Source: Castellaniella sp040276085
GTDB taxonomy: Bacteria; Pseudomonadota; Gammaproteobacteria; Burkholderiales; Burkholderiaceae_B
Length of the DNA: 64,000 nt
Direction: 5' to 3'
Assembly (NCBI RefSeq): GCF_040276085.1
Contig: NZ_JBELOK010000009.1
Coordinates: 62,001 to 126,000, forward strand
Each line of letters starts with the position of its first letter. The stretch's first letter is position 1. Below, piece by piece: positions 23,758 through 32,875 of the stretch. A program made the translations under genes and the position numbers. The notes below the pieces were generated by a model. It was not told the DNA's origin. It made no database searches and saw only the letters and a list, made by a program, of their open reading frames with translations.

Positions 23758-25713
23758 TCAAAGCGGGATGGCCGAGTCCAGCGACTTCAGGAATTGTTTT
23801 GGCGATTGGAAGCCGATGACTTGAAAGTCGATTTCTTTGCCTTTCCTGTCAAAGAAAAGGATCCCGGGAGGCCCAAAAAGTGCAAAACGCTTGAGTAGCG
23901 CTTGATCATCCGCATTGTTTGCCGTCACGTCAGCTTGCAGCAGGATGACGTCCTTCAAGCGCCCCCGGACTCGCGGGTCGGTAAAGGTGAAACGATCCAT
24001 TTCCTTACACGATATACACCATTCCGCCCAAAAATCGAGCATCACGTAACGGCCGTCTGCCGCCTGCAATTGTGACTCCAGGTCAGCCAGATTCTTGATG
24101 GGCCTGAATGTAATCTCGGTTGCAGCGCTGCCTGCTGGCGTGGTGGTGTTTACGCTCCTGAGGGCAGCCAAGGGCTGCAGCACATCTCGGCTGCCTGAAA
24201 GGCCGCCGATGAGTAGCGCGAGGCCGAGTGTCAAGGCAATGATCCCAATACCTTTTCCGAAACGCATATATCCTGCCGAGCTCGCAGGCAAGGGGTCCAA
24301 GGCCCTGAGATACATCGCCGATATGATGAGCAGAATGGCCCATAAGAACAGATGCACCACGGCGGGGATGACTGGGGAGACGAGGTAAATGGCCACGGCC
24401 AGCAGGGTCACGCCAAAGAAATGCTGGACGGATTTCATCCAGGGGCCGGCTTTTGGCAGCAAGGCGCCGGCGCTTGTGCCAAAGATCAGGAGTGGCACGC
24501 CCATGCCGATGGCGAGCGAGAAAAGCGCCATGCCGCCGACCACGGCGTCACCCGTTTGCCCAATGTACAGTAGCGCACCTGCCAGGGGCGCAGCCACGCA
24601 CGGCCCCACGATCACGGCAGACAGCACGCCCATCAGAAAGACGCCAAACAGCCTGCCGCCTGGTGTGCGGTTGGCTGCGCGCGTCAGGCGGCTTTGAATC
24701 GCAGCGGGCATCTGCAACTGGTAAAAACCGAACATGGATAACGCAAGCAATACAAAGACTGTCGCGAAGCCGCCCAGGACCCACGGGTTTTGCAGATAGG
24801 CCGATAGCATCGTACCGGCAAGTCCAGCCGCAATGCCCGCCAGCGTATAGGTCATTGCCATGGCGAGCACATAGACCAATGAGAGGCCAAAGGCCTGGCG
24901 TCGCGTGGCGTGGTGGCCCTGTCCGACGATAATCCCCGACAGAATCGGGATCATGGGAAGCATGCACGGGGTGAACGCCAGGATCAGGCCAAAACCAAAG
25001 AATGCGGTAACCAGTGCCCACGCATTGCCTTGTGCGAACAAATTACCGATTACGCTGGTCTCTGATAGGCTGGTGTTGGATCGCGGTTCACGGATATCGG
25101 TCGCAGCGGCTGGCGCCGTGGGAGCCGTGCGAGTAGAAGCAACGGAGGCATTGGCCTGGGCCAGTGGCACCGTGAGCGTCTTCTCGATGGGCGGATAACA
25201 AACACCTGAGGGATCATTGCAACCCTGATAGGATGCGAACAAGGTCAGGGATTGCCGGGCCGCACTGTCAGCCGGCCGGTCCAGGGCAATGACGGCTTCT
25301 ACGGGCTCGTAATAGACCTCTTCTTCCCCGAAGGTTGGGTCGTCTTTGAGCTTGCCGGAGGGTAACGATGTGCTGGCAATCGTGATGTCCGGAGAATCCG
25401 GCAGGCTGAACGCAATCCGGCTACGGTACAAATAATAGCCCTTGGCGGGGGTCAGTGTGGCGACAAGCGTGTTGAAATCCCGCGCCACGACCGAAATCTG
25501 AAATGCCTTCTCGGGTGGCAACAGCCCTGGCTCGGAGGACGACCCATCAAAAAGACCGGTTATCGATTTGAAAAGACCTTTTGAAGGGGTGAAGACCTGT
25601 GTTTGCGTACTACTAGAGCCAGGCGAAGCGTCACGGGGTGGTTCGTGGCTGGCGCCGTATGCCCACGATGAGACCAGCAAGAGTAGGGTGGCAATCAATC
25701 GTGTCACGTTCAC
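23758..25713 (-). CDS. dsbD: thiol:disulfide interchange protein DsbD
   Basis: 651 residues. It carries electrons from cytoplasmic thioredoxin to periplasmic thiol proteins. Parts in order: signal peptide (about 1-21), periplasmic alpha domain with GCNDPSGVCYPP (redox Cys pair), an eight-helix beta domain (FTPCMLPMIPILSG and VVGPCVAAPLAGA carry the two membrane Cys), and a C-terminal thioredoxin domain with WAEWCISCKEMD. All six redox cysteines appear present. Copper damages periplasmic disulfides, so its place here fits. It follows the beta-propeller-like gene at 25747 by 33 bp. Confidence 0.93.
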   Translation of the reverse strand: MNVTRLIATLLLLVSSWAYGASHEPPRDASPGSSSTQTQVFTPSKGLFKSITGLFDGSSSEPGLLPPEKAFQISVVARDFNTLVATLTPAKGYYLYRSRIAFSLPDSPDITIASTSLPSGKLKDDPTFGEEEVYYEPVEAVIALDRPADSAARQSLTLFASYQGCNDPSGVCYPPIEKTLTVPLAQANASVASTRTAPTAPAAATDIREPRSNTSLSETSVIGNLFAQGNAWALVTAFFGFGLILAFTPCMLPMIPILSGIIVGQGHHATRRQAFGLSLVYVLAMAMTYTLAGIAAGLAGTMLSAYLQNPWVLGGFATVFVLLALSMFGFYQLQMPAAIQSRLTRAANRTPGGRLFGVFLMGVLSAVIVGPCVAAPLAGALLYIGQTGDAVVGGMALFSLAIGMGVPLLIFGTSAGALLPKAGPWMKSVQHFFGVTLLAVAIYLVSPVIPAVVHLFLWAILLIISAMYLRALDPLPASSAGYMRFGKGIGIIALTLGLALLIGGLSGSRDVLQPLAALRSVNTTTPAGSAATEITFRPIKNLADLESQLQAADGRYVMLDFWAEWCISCKEMDRFTFTDPRVRGRLKDVILLQADVTANNADDQALLKRFALFGPPGILFFDRKGKEIDFQVIGFQSPKQFLKSLDSAIPL

Positions 25714-25746
25714 AGCAAGCGTCCATCATTCAAAGCATTCTGCGTC

Positions 25747-26721
25747 TTACTTATCAAGCGTCGTGCCATATTTCGCAATCTGCGTCCAGGTCGCACCACG
25801 ATCTTGAGTGACATAGGCATTACGTTTGAAGGTGGCGATCGCGAGATCGTCGTGGCGGGCAGGGTTCTGGGCAATGAACGCCACGGCGTCTTCGTCCAGT
25901 GCGGGAAGCTTGATCTTTTCATTGGCCTCACCGTCCTTCAGGCTCATGCGAGTCAGCATGGGGGAATTCGCATAACTGCTGACCCAAAGGTGCTCTCCAT
26001 CCAGATCGAACCACTGCGCGAGCACCTGAGTGTTCCCGACCCGCGGTTCAAAATGGTTGCCTGCATCGCGCGACAGGTACAAGCCGTCGGCAGCGCCCAC
26101 GGCCACGATATTGGCATCATTGGGGTGCACCGCCAGGCTGTTGATTTTAGTTTTCAGGCCATCGGCGGCTGCCTGCGTCCAGATCAGACCGTCTGTCCGG
26201 GTCATATACAGGCCAGGCTGGCGCATCCGGGTGTTGGGACGATAATTCAGAACATAAACCGCATTGGTTTCGTAGCTGGTGGCCAAGGTGTGGAAATCGG
26301 ACTCGCCTTCCAGGCTCAGTTGCTGCCAGGTTTTACCCGCATCGGTGCTTTTGATGAGACCGAACGGGTTCACCAGATTCGAGCCAGCCGCGGGATGGCC
26401 GCTGCTGTAAAGCGCGTCACGGGTGGCCGCGAACCCCATGTAATCATGCTCGGGCCCGGGCATTTTTGCCCATCGTCCTTCCGCATACGCCGCAATGCCG
26501 TAATGGCTCGGGATGAACAGCTGTTGACCGTCCGCACTATAGGCAAGCCCGTGCACGTGCGCGAGTTCAACCGGCGCTGTCTGGGCCGAAACCTTTGTAC
26601 TTTGCGCATCGGCCGTGGCTGGCTGCGTGCCGGCGACTGCGACGCCAGATCCGCCCAATGTCAATAGTGTGGCGAAGCTTGTTGCCGCCAGAGCGGTAAA
26701 AATTGTTTTAGAACGCATCAC
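25747..26721 (-). CDS. exported BNR-repeat beta-propeller protein (F510_1955-like)
   Basis: 324 residues, signal peptide to about residue 30 (GVAVAG). The mature part has sialidase/BNR-type repeats with STDAGKTWQQL, SRDAGNHFEP and TQDRGATWTQIA Asp-box motifs, and an early AHVHGLAYSADGQQLFI segment typical of the so-called F510_1955 glycosyl hydrolase-like family. No catalytic function is established. Operator E lies 128 bp upstream; dsbD follows. Confidence 0.8.
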   Translation of the reverse strand: MMRSKTIFTALAATSFATLLTLGGSGVAVAGTQPATADAQSTKVSAQTAPVELAHVHGLAYSADGQQLFIPSHYGIAAYAEGRWAKMPGPEHDYMGFAATRDALYSSGHPAAGSNLVNPFGLIKSTDAGKTWQQLSLEGESDFHTLATSYETNAVYVLNYRPNTRMRQPGLYMTRTDGLIWTQAAADGLKTKINSLAVHPNDANIVAVGAADGLYLSRDAGNHFEPRVGNTQVLAQWFDLDGEHLWVSSYANSPMLTRMSLKDGEANEKIKLPALDEDAVAFIAQNPARHDDLAIATFKRNAYVTQDRGATWTQIAKYGTTLDK

Positions 26722-26848
26722 GTGATATCCGTTAGTCCGAAATATTCTTCCATGAGTTTGTCATGGGTCCAGATTGCCGAGGTCACCATGAATGGGCGAC
26801 AAGCAGGACATTTTATCGTTCCCTTGCTTGCAATCGGATGACGCCTTC

Positions 26849-26864
26849 ATTACAACTTTGTCAT
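26849..26864 (-). promoter_or_regulatory. CusR-like operator E
   Basis: ATTACAACTTTGTCAT: arms ATTACAA and TTGTCAT with CT between. It fits the shared pattern exactly and lies upstream of the F510_1955-like gene and dsbD. The stretch 26722-26951 holds no gene. Confidence 0.7.
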
Positions 26865-26951
26865 GTGAGGGCATACACATACGCATACGGTACGTAGGGG
26901 CATACGGCGTGCGCGTGCCCTGCCTTGAACTCCCGGTTTGGGGGCAATGCT

Positions 26952-27359
26952 TTACGAATACCACCGCAGGAAGGCGGCCGCAGTCAGTGCGACGATAGCC
27001 AGCACGGCCAGGGTTTGCCAGACCATCGTGGCGCGTCGGCCCGTGTACAGGTCACGCGCGCGCAGCGATACGGCAATAAGCACAAACGCGGTGATGGCGC
27101 ACACGATCTTGACGGTCAGCGCCACGATGGCAATGCCGTGAATGTCGGGCAGCTGGCGGTAGAAGTAGAGACTCACCAGCCCAAACAAGGTGCCGCTGGC
27201 GATTTGTACTGCCCACCCCGACAAGGTCAGCCACAGTACGCCGCGCTCACGTGCAGGCTGGCCGGTGATCAGGCGATAGAGCGGCGCAGCCACCACGACC
27301 ACTGCGCCAAAGTTGTGGCCAACCTGGGTCAGCGCGTAGACAAGGTTTTGCCAGTTCAA
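26952..27359 (-). CDS. CopD-family-like integral membrane protein
   Basis: 135 residues with four membrane helices. I start at the TTG at 27359 (Leu-Asn-Trp-Gln), which directly follows the stop of the upstream gene; TTG at 27389 is another choice. The sequence LVYALTQVGHNFGAVVVVAAPL with its His, and later HGIAIVALTVKIVCAITAFVLIA, resemble half of a CopD copper-import-type membrane domain. It is last in the cupin-DUF6130-CopD operon. Family assignment is moderate. Confidence 0.65.
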   Translation of the reverse strand: MNWQNLVYALTQVGHNFGAVVVVAAPLYRLITGQPARERGVLWLTLSGWAVQIASGTLFGLVSLYFYRQLPDIHGIAIVALTVKIVCAITAFVLIAVSLRARDLYTGRRATMVWQTLAVLAIVALTAAAFLRWYS

Positions 27360-27364
27360 AGCAC

Positions 27365-27724
27365 TTATCCGACCTGAATGCTGACGCAATCCTCGGCGCC
27401 GGTAGCGACGTGAGCCCGGTTGGCCACCTGGATGCAGATGGCGTGCTTTCCTGGTGACAGGTCCATACCGTCGAGCGTGAAACTGCCCTTGAGCTGGCGT
27501 GTTTGTCCCACCAGTTCACCGTCCACGTAGACGTGCAGATGGTCCACTTGGGGGCCAGGCGCAGCGCTAAAGACGAGTTCGTCCGGATTTTTAACCTTGA
27601 GTGTCACACCATCCTTCAGCGAAGCGGCCGAGACAGCCCCTTCAGCGCCCAGGCTGGGGGCCGCCAGCAGTGCCGATCCCGAGACCAGAGCGGCAAACAA
27701 TGCTATTACGCGAAAAGATATCAT
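27365..27724 (-). CDS. periplasmic beta-sandwich protein (DUF6130-like)
   Basis: 119 residues with a signal peptide (about residues 1-27, cleaved near LGAEG). The mature chain LKVKNPDELVFSAAPGPQVDHLHVYVDG and GMDLSPGKHAICIQVANRAH looks like a small Ig-like or beta-sandwich domain with a conserved HLHVY strand. The role is unknown. It lies 17 bp after the cupin gene, in the operon read away from operator F. Confidence 0.65.
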   Translation of the reverse strand: MISFRVIALFAALVSGSALLAAPSLGAEGAVSAASLKDGVTLKVKNPDELVFSAAPGPQVDHLHVYVDGELVGQTRQLKGSFTLDGMDLSPGKHAICIQVANRAHVATGAEDCVSIQVG

Positions 27725-27741
27725 GCGGATTCCAACATTCC

Positions 27742-28179
27742 TTATTGACCCTTGGGCGTATCCCAGATGACGAAGTCATGGTCATTGCTGTCGGCAACGA
27801 AGATGGCCAACAGCTTTGCAGGTTCGGTGTCGCTCGCGTTTTCACTGACAACGTGGTGATCACCCGGCTTTTCGGTCCAGCTCTCGCCCGCGTGAAAGAC
27901 CATCTCCTGGCCGTCGTTGACCTTGCTGCGAATGGCACCGGACAGGACGTAGGCGAGAATGAATGCAGCGCCGTGGCGGTGTGGTGGAGATTTTACCCCC
28001 GGTGCGTAGTCCACTATGACTCCGGTCAGTGATTTGCCCGGAGCGTTTGCGATGGGCTGCTGGAACGCTTGTGTGATGGCCTGGCCCTGCTGAGCAGGCT
28101 CGGCCGCCAGGACTGCAGGGCTTGCACTGGCTAGAAAAGCGGCTGCTGAGATTGCCAAGCTTAAAATTCGTATCCTCAT
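27742..28179 (-). CDS. exported cupin-domain protein
   Basis: 145 residues, signal peptide to about residue 25 (SPAVLAAEP). The cupin metal motifs are present: SPPHRHGAAFILAYVLSGAI (H-x-H ... E-less first motif) and GESWTEKPGDHHVVSENAS (second motif with His). It is probably a metal-binding small beta-barrel in the periplasm; whether it is an enzyme is unknown. It reads divergently from copR, and operator F lies between them. Confidence 0.85.
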   Translation of the reverse strand: MRIRILSLAISAAAFLASASPAVLAAEPAQQGQAITQAFQQPIANAPGKSLTGVIVDYAPGVKSPPHRHGAAFILAYVLSGAIRSKVNDGQEMVFHAGESWTEKPGDHHVVSENASDTEPAKLLAIFVADSNDHDFVIWDTPKGQ

Positions 28180-28250
28180 TTTCCTTACCTCTTGCTCCTG
28201 GCTTCACGTGCTCCGAGCTTGAGGATAGGCGTTTTTTATTGAAAAGGCAC

Positions 28251-28266
28251 ATTACAATTTTGTAAT
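28251..28266. promoter_or_regulatory. CusR-like operator F between cupin operon and copR
   Basis: ATTACAATTTTGTAAT, perfect 7-base arms with TT between. It sits 71 bp from the cupin start and 126 bp from the regulator start, so one site could serve both directions and give autoregulation. Confidence 0.75.
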
Positions 28267-28392
28267 CCGTCTGTCATCCTGCTGTCAGTCGCAGGTCAGT
28301 AGAGTGTTATATGGGCCCGGACGATGTCGGGTCAGGGTGTTGGCCGCAAGTCGGGTGTGGCACAGAAGCGCGTTGCAGGAGCGATCACCGAT

Positions 28393-29079
28393 ATGAAACT
28401 GCTCATTGTTGAAGATGAGATAAAAACCGGCGACTACGTGCGTCAAGGCCTGGTGGAATCCGGTTTTGTGGTCGATCTGGCCCGCACGGGTCTGGATGGG
28501 CGCCATCTCGCCCTGACGGAACTCTATGACTTGATCATTCTTGACGTCATGCTCCCGGACGTTGATGGTTGGCACATCTTGCAAGCCTTGCGCGAGGCGA
28601 AGTTGTGTACCCCGGTGCTTTTTTTGACTGCACGCGATAGCGTAGAGGATCGTGTCAAAGGACTGGAACTTGGGGCCGACGACTATCTGATCAAACCCTT
28701 TGCATTTTCGGAACTGCTCGCCCGGGTGCGTACCTTGCTGCGTCGGGGGGCCGCGCCGGTGTTCAATGACCAGTTGCAGGTCGCGGACCTCGTGCTGGAC
28801 ATCCCGCGCAGGCAAGCCCGGCGCAAGGACGTGCGCATCACTCTGACAAACAAGGAGTTCGCGCTTCTGGAGCTTCTGGTGCGGCGCCAGGGCGAGGTCT
28901 TGCCGCGCTCCCTCATTGCCTCGCAGGTCTGGGATATGAATTTTGACAGCGACACCAATGTGATCGATGTGGCCATTCGCCGTTTGCGTGCCAAGATCGA
29001 TGAGGCATTTGAGCCCAAGCTCATTCATACCGTGCGGGGCATGGGCTATATGCTCGACATCGGTGGCAAGGTCGGCTGA
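28393..29079 (+). CDS. heavy-metal response regulator, CusR/CopR-like
   Basis: 228 residues from the ATG at 28393 (MKLLIVEDEIKTGDYVRQGL). OmpR class: receiver domain with the acidic pair, the phosphoryl Asp in LIILDVMLPDVDGW, the Thr in PVLFLTARD and the Lys in YLIKPFAFSELLAR; then a winged helix with NKEFALLELLVRRQGEVLPR and HTVRGMGYML. The KTGDYV and FDSDTNVIDVAIRRLRAKID segments are typical of CusR/CopR/IrlR. It is the obvious candidate to bind the repeated ATKACAA operators. Confidence 0.92.
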   Translation: MKLLIVEDEIKTGDYVRQGLVESGFVVDLARTGLDGRHLALTELYDLIILDVMLPDVDGWHILQALREAKLCTPVLFLTARDSVEDRVKGLELGADDYLIKPFAFSELLARVRTLLRRGAAPVFNDQLQVADLVLDIPRRQARRKDVRITLTNKEFALLELLVRRQGEVLPRSLIASQVWDMNFDSDTNVIDVAIRRLRAKIDEAFEPKLIHTVRGMGYMLDIGGKVG

Positions 29080-29082
29080 ACC

Positions 29083-30480
29083 GTGACGCACCGCCCCGCC
29101 TCTCTGGCACTGCGCCTGACTTTGTCCATTGGGGCCGTCATTACGGTGGTCCTGCTGACGTTCGGATGGGTGGTTGAGCGCTCCATCAGCGATCATTTTG
29201 CCCAACAGGATGTCGACGAGCTCAACGCGGTCGTTCAGGCCCTGCAGCAATCGTTGTCGGCCTCTCCCATAGACGAAGCGCCAGCAGCGCTTCGGCGCCG
29301 GCTGGCCGCTGCCGTGTCGGGACATCATGATGCCGAGTACAGAATATCGGATGCGAGCGGTGCCGTGATCTACGCAACGCCTGGTTCGGCCCTTGACAGG
29401 TTTTCCCGCTTGCCACCGTCGGGAAACAAGGTGGATATCGGGTCGGTAAGAATCTGGCAAGATGATGGTCGGACGTATCGAGGGGCGGTCGTACGGCTTG
29501 TGCCGCACGCGGCTTCAGCCAATACACCCTGGACCGTTACCGTTGCGACAGGCATCGATTTTCACCTACGCTATTTCCGGAGCTTTCGCGATTATCTGAG
29601 GTTGATAACGCTTGCTGCCGCTTTGATTGCCATTTTGGCCATCTGGTTCGCGGTGTATCAGGGCCACGCGCCCATACGACGAATCAGTCGGGAAATGCGG
29701 CGCATCAAATCCGATCAATTGTATATTCGGCTCGCACCGGAGGCTGTGCCGGCGGAACTGACGGAGCTTGCGATATCGTTCAATGACATGCTTGACCGCA
29801 TCGAAAGCGTCTTTCGCAGGCTTTCCAACTTTTCGGCAGATATTGCCCATGAAATGCGCACCCCCATCACCAACTTGATGACTCAAACAGAAGTTGCGCT
29901 ATCCCAGGTGCGTAGCGTCGAGCAGTATCGTGAAGTCCTGTACTCCAATCTGGAAGAATATGAGCGCATGGCCAAAATGGTGAGCGACATGCTGTTTCTG
30001 GCGCAGGCCGATAATAAATTGCTCAAACCGGAAATGGTTGCCGTTGACCTCGCTGACGAAGTGCGCGGCTTGTTTGACTACTTCGAGGCCTGGGCCGAGG
30101 AGCGCGCTGTGGCGCTCATCCTGGCCGGCCCGGATGTGTGCGTGCAAGGCGACCGCCTGATGATCCGCCGCGCCTTGAGCAATCTGCTGTCCAACGCGAT
30201 TCGCCACACGCCGAAGGGCGCCGCCGTCAGGGTCTCGATAAGCGCGACCGATGACACCGGGGTGCTGCGCGTGCAGAACCCGGCATCCGCAATATCGCCC
30301 GAACACCTGCCTCATCTTTTTGACCGATTCTATCGGCCCGATAGCTCCAGGCAGCGCGGTGAGGACGGCGCCGGTCTTGGCCTGGCCATCGTCAAGTCCA
30401 TCGTTGAGGCGCATGGCGGTTCAGTGAGTGCCTCATCGTCGGAGAATCTGATCACATTCGAGATGATATTGCCCACTTGA
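29083..30480 (+). CDS. heavy-metal sensor histidine kinase, CusS/CopS-like
   Basis: 465 residues, GTG start 3 bp after the regulator stop. Layout: membrane helix (about 12-34), a periplasmic sensing domain of about 130 residues, a second helix (about 167-190), HAMP, HisKA with FSADIAHEMRTPITNL (phospho-His) and HATPase_c with NLLSNAIRHTPKGA, and a GAGLGLAIVKSIVEAHGG box. The family senses Cu(I) or Ag(I) in the periplasm. The metal specificity is inferred from neighbours. Confidence 0.92.
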   Translation: MTHRPASLALRLTLSIGAVITVVLLTFGWVVERSISDHFAQQDVDELNAVVQALQQSLSASPIDEAPAALRRRLAAAVSGHHDAEYRISDASGAVIYATPGSALDRFSRLPPSGNKVDIGSVRIWQDDGRTYRGAVVRLVPHAASANTPWTVTVATGIDFHLRYFRSFRDYLRLITLAAALIAILAIWFAVYQGHAPIRRISREMRRIKSDQLYIRLAPEAVPAELTELAISFNDMLDRIESVFRRLSNFSADIAHEMRTPITNLMTQTEVALSQVRSVEQYREVLYSNLEEYERMAKMVSDMLFLAQADNKLLKPEMVAVDLADEVRGLFDYFEAWAEERAVALILAGPDVCVQGDRLMIRRALSNLLSNAIRHTPKGAAVRVSISATDDTGVLRVQNPASAISPEHLPHLFDRFYRPDSSRQRGEDGAGLGLAIVKSIVEAHGGSVSASSSENLITFEMILPT

Positions 30481-30534
30481 GGCCGTCTCGAAGACTGAGA
30501 TCGATCGTAATTAATTCTTGTTGCAGGAGTCGCA

Positions 30535-30759
30535 ATGAAAACAACTTCTCTGGAGCGGAGTCTGCTGAAGGTGTATCGGCAGGCTGTCCGTCAAGATAAC
30601 TGGATCGTCGCCGAGCATCTGCTGGCCGCCATTGAAGCGTGTGCACCGCCTGAATATGCGATGACCGACGCCGTGGCCGAAGCTTACTTCGCGTTGCTGA
30701 CCGTCGAGGCGACTCCACCCCAACAAACACCGGCGACAAGATCAATGCCTGGTACTTGA
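30535..30759 (+). CDS. small hypothetical protein, possibly with altered C-terminus
   Basis: 74 residues with a good ribosome site (CAGGAG, 9 bp before the ATG). The first 58 residues (KTTSLERSLLKVYRQAVRQD to AVAEAYFALLTVE) are regular amphipathic helices; the last 16 (ATPPQQTPATRSMPGT) are low-complexity. The gene runs straight into the remnant of a PAP2 gene, so its true 3' end may have been lost at a deletion junction. Family not recognised. Confidence 0.5.
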   Translation: MKTTSLERSLLKVYRQAVRQDNWIVAEHLLAAIEACAPPEYAMTDAVAEAYFALLTVEATPPQQTPATRSMPGT

Positions 30760-30778
30760 CCTTCACTGTCATTTTCAG

Positions 30779-31699
30779 AAGGCGGCCGCTGCGCTTGTCC
30801 TCCTGGTCGGCTTGAGCCGCATCATGCTCGGCGTGCACTATCTGAGTGACGTCTGGGCAGGTTACCTGGTTGGTGCACTTTGGCTTATTGTGGGCATCAG
30901 CCTGACGGAATGGCTGAGTGCAGGCGGGCAAATTGCTTGGAATACACCAACCGAACGCCGCCGAAAAACGGCGGCGTTCGGCCTAGTCGCCATCGCGGCC
31001 GCCGGGTTCGTTACCTATGTCCACACTCGCACGCTGCCAGCCCCGCCTCCCGCGGCGAAAACAGTCATCCAGGTCAATCGTCCATTGGACGAAATGCTGC
31101 GTGCTCAAAAACTTGCGAGCACATCGTCTCTGCTCGGCGCGTCTGAACAACCGCTATCGTTTGCCGTCGTCACACCAAGCGCGGAGGCATTGTCCGCTCT
31201 TCTGAGCCGAGCAGGCTGGTTCCCTGCCGACAGTCCGGATCCGAAAAACCTGCTGCGCCTTGCCCGACAGGGTCTGGACTACACCACGGCACCGCTCGCG
31301 CCGGCGTTCTGGAACAACCGTGTCAACGATCTGGCTTTCGAACGGCCGATTCAGAATTCGCAGGATAAGGCGGTCGCCACCGTCCGACTATGGCAAACCC
31401 CTTTTCGTGTCGGTCCGAACCAGATCTTTGTGGGGGTGGCGCGGACATATGATGGTATCCGCTGGGGCATTCTGCACACGGTCTCGCCCGATGTGGATGC
31501 GGCAGCCGAGCGATTCGTCGAATCGCTCAAACAGTCCGGACGACCGCTCACGATCTGCCAACGCGCGTTGACCGCCCCGATGACGGGCTCGTACCTGATG
31601 GGCGACCGTTTCTTCACACGGGGACAGCTATGGCTGCTCGATCCGGGTGGCCGCACCGATGCCGCAGATATCTGCGGCGCTCACGGGTCGAGGCAATGA
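30779..31699 (+). pseudogene. 5'-truncated PAP2-LssY fusion
   Basis: The frame opens inside a PAP2 phosphatase domain: the third acid-phosphatase motif SRIMLGVHYLSDVWAGY is intact, but the first two motifs (KXXXXXXRP and PSGH) are absent upstream. After two membrane helices an LssY_C domain follows (LSFAVVTPSAEALSALLSRA ... TPFRVGPNQIFVGVARTYDG). The only initiation codons are a TTG at 30812 and internal ATGs. The head was removed by deletion near 30740-30790; the LssY half alone might still be made. The stop overlaps the ATG of the dgkA remnant as ATGA. Confidence 0.7.
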
Positions 31700-31911
31700 A
31701 AAACCAGTCGTTCCCGAAAAAAGTCCGCAATGCGCTCTCCGGCATCGGTTTCGCGTGGGCTGAAGAACAAAATTTTCGCGCGCAGGTGGTTCTCGTCGCG
31801 GTCGTCTTTGGCGTGTTTTCCATTGTTCGGCCAGCCGCGTTTTGGTGGGCACTTATCGTGCTATGCGTCGCGTTGGTACTCGCTGCGGAGTTGGCGAACT
31901 CGGCCATCTAG
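31696..31911 (+). pseudogene. dgkA: truncated diacylglycerol kinase gene
   Basis: 71 codons. The first two helices of DgkA are recognisable (NALSGIGFAWAEEQNFRAQV, FWWALIVLCVALVLAAELAN). The family motif NSAIEA is broken: after NSAI comes TAG where GAG (Glu) is expected, then ALTD still matches and homology stops at about 31925. The loss of the catalytic Glu region and third helix makes it inactive. It marks the end of the cargo and the start of the transfer backbone. Confidence 0.7.
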
Positions 31912-32060
31912 GCACTGACCGACACCGCCATGAGACCCAGATTTATTGATAACTCGAGGTGCTCTAAAGTCAGACCGTCCTCCGTCCAGTAGCGGCGCTC
32001 GCCGCGCGGCCGGTATCCGCTGTCCATCTTCACGGCGCGGGCAGCCATTGCCCTGATCTC

Positions 32061-32330
32061 GCCGCCTAAAACGCCGACTGTATCACTGTGCTCCTTCCTG
32101 CAAGGGGTGTGCTTCGCCGGGTACTCACCCGGTCCCTTCGTCTCTCTTCGTTCTCCTTCGGGCTGCGGCTTGCGTGCCCGCCCCTTTCCGGTCGTCCCTG
32201 CGTGATCCAGCGCGGCAAGGCGACGAACTCACGGCAACGGTGGCACTCCGGGCCAGACGTAGGTCTGCGGACACCGCAAAACCTACGAAAGGCTCGGAAT
32301 CTTCGGCCCCGGTAGCCGGTTAACCCAGAA
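32061..32330 (+). repeat. leader repeat R1 upstream of radC; possible single-strand promoter
   Basis: About 250 bp related to 33246-33515 (R2). Shared blocks in the same order are GCCGCCTRAAACGCCGAC, TGCAAGGGGTG, GGTACTCACCCGGTCCC, GGGCTGCGGCTTGCGTGCC, GCCCCTTTCCG, GAACTCACGG and GAATCTTCGG. R1 holds two strong stem-loops, CCGGGT/ACCCGG at 32117-32132 and a long one at 32259-32286 (GTAGGT/ACCTAC with TGCGG/CCGCA inside). It ends at the radC ribosome site. Such folded, repeated leaders in front of leading-region genes are what ssDNA promoters (Frpo-like) look like (inference). Confidence 0.65.
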
Positions 32331-32344
32331 AGGAGAAAGCACCC

Positions 32345-32875
32345 ATGAAGACGAACAGCATTGCCGCGCTGAGCTATGACAACATGAATGACGCACACCC
32401 CCTGTATGTGCGCAGCCCCAACGGCCGCTACAAGCCCGCCACGGATGATCAGATCCTGGCCGCTGGCCGGATCGCGGCCGAAAGCTTGATTCCCGCGACC
32501 GACATGATGGGAAATCCGGACCGGGTGGCGCAGTTCTTTCAATCGAAGCTGGCTGGGTTGGGCCATGAATGCGCCGCGTTCCTGTATCTGGACACACAGC
32601 TGAAGCCCATCCGATACATTGAACAGGGCAATGGGACGCTGAACCACGCCAGCATCTACCCGCGCGAGATCGTGAAGACGGCGCTTCGGCTCAATTCGGC
32701 CGCGCTCATGATGGCCCATAACCACCCCTCGGGTCTGGCTGAACCCAGCCCGGCGGATCTGGCCCTGACGCGGCAGCTGAAGCAGGCGCTGGCCTTGATC
32801 GATGTGCGGTTTCTGGATCACATCATCGTGAGCGCCACTGAGACCACGTCGCTGGCCTCGCGCGGGCAGATGTAA
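32345..32875 (+). CDS. radC: RadC-family JAB-domain protein
   Basis: 176 residues, lacking the N-terminal helix-hairpin-helix of chromosomal RadC. The JAB/MPN metal motif is whole: AHNHPSGLAEPSPADLALTR (H-x-H ... S-x2-D), with an upstream Glu-containing strand. Such short RadC proteins are standard on plasmids and ICEs, often in the leading region. Role unsettled: DNA repair was disproved for some members and a deubiquitinase-like or anti-defence function is only suggested. The start at 32345 has GGAG 11 bp upstream. Confidence 0.9.
   Translation: MKTNSIAALSYDNMNDAHPLYVRSPNGRYKPATDDQILAAGRIAAESLIPATDMMGNPDRVAQFFQSKLAGLGHECAAFLYLDTQLKPIRYIEQGNGTLNHASIYPREIVKTALRLNSAALMMAHNHPSGLAEPSPADLALTRQLKQALALIDVRFLDHIIVSATETTSLASRGQM

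Noticed and set aside
31696..31911. Intact short DgkA
   Set aside because: The family needs the Glu after NSAI and a third membrane helix, both missing.
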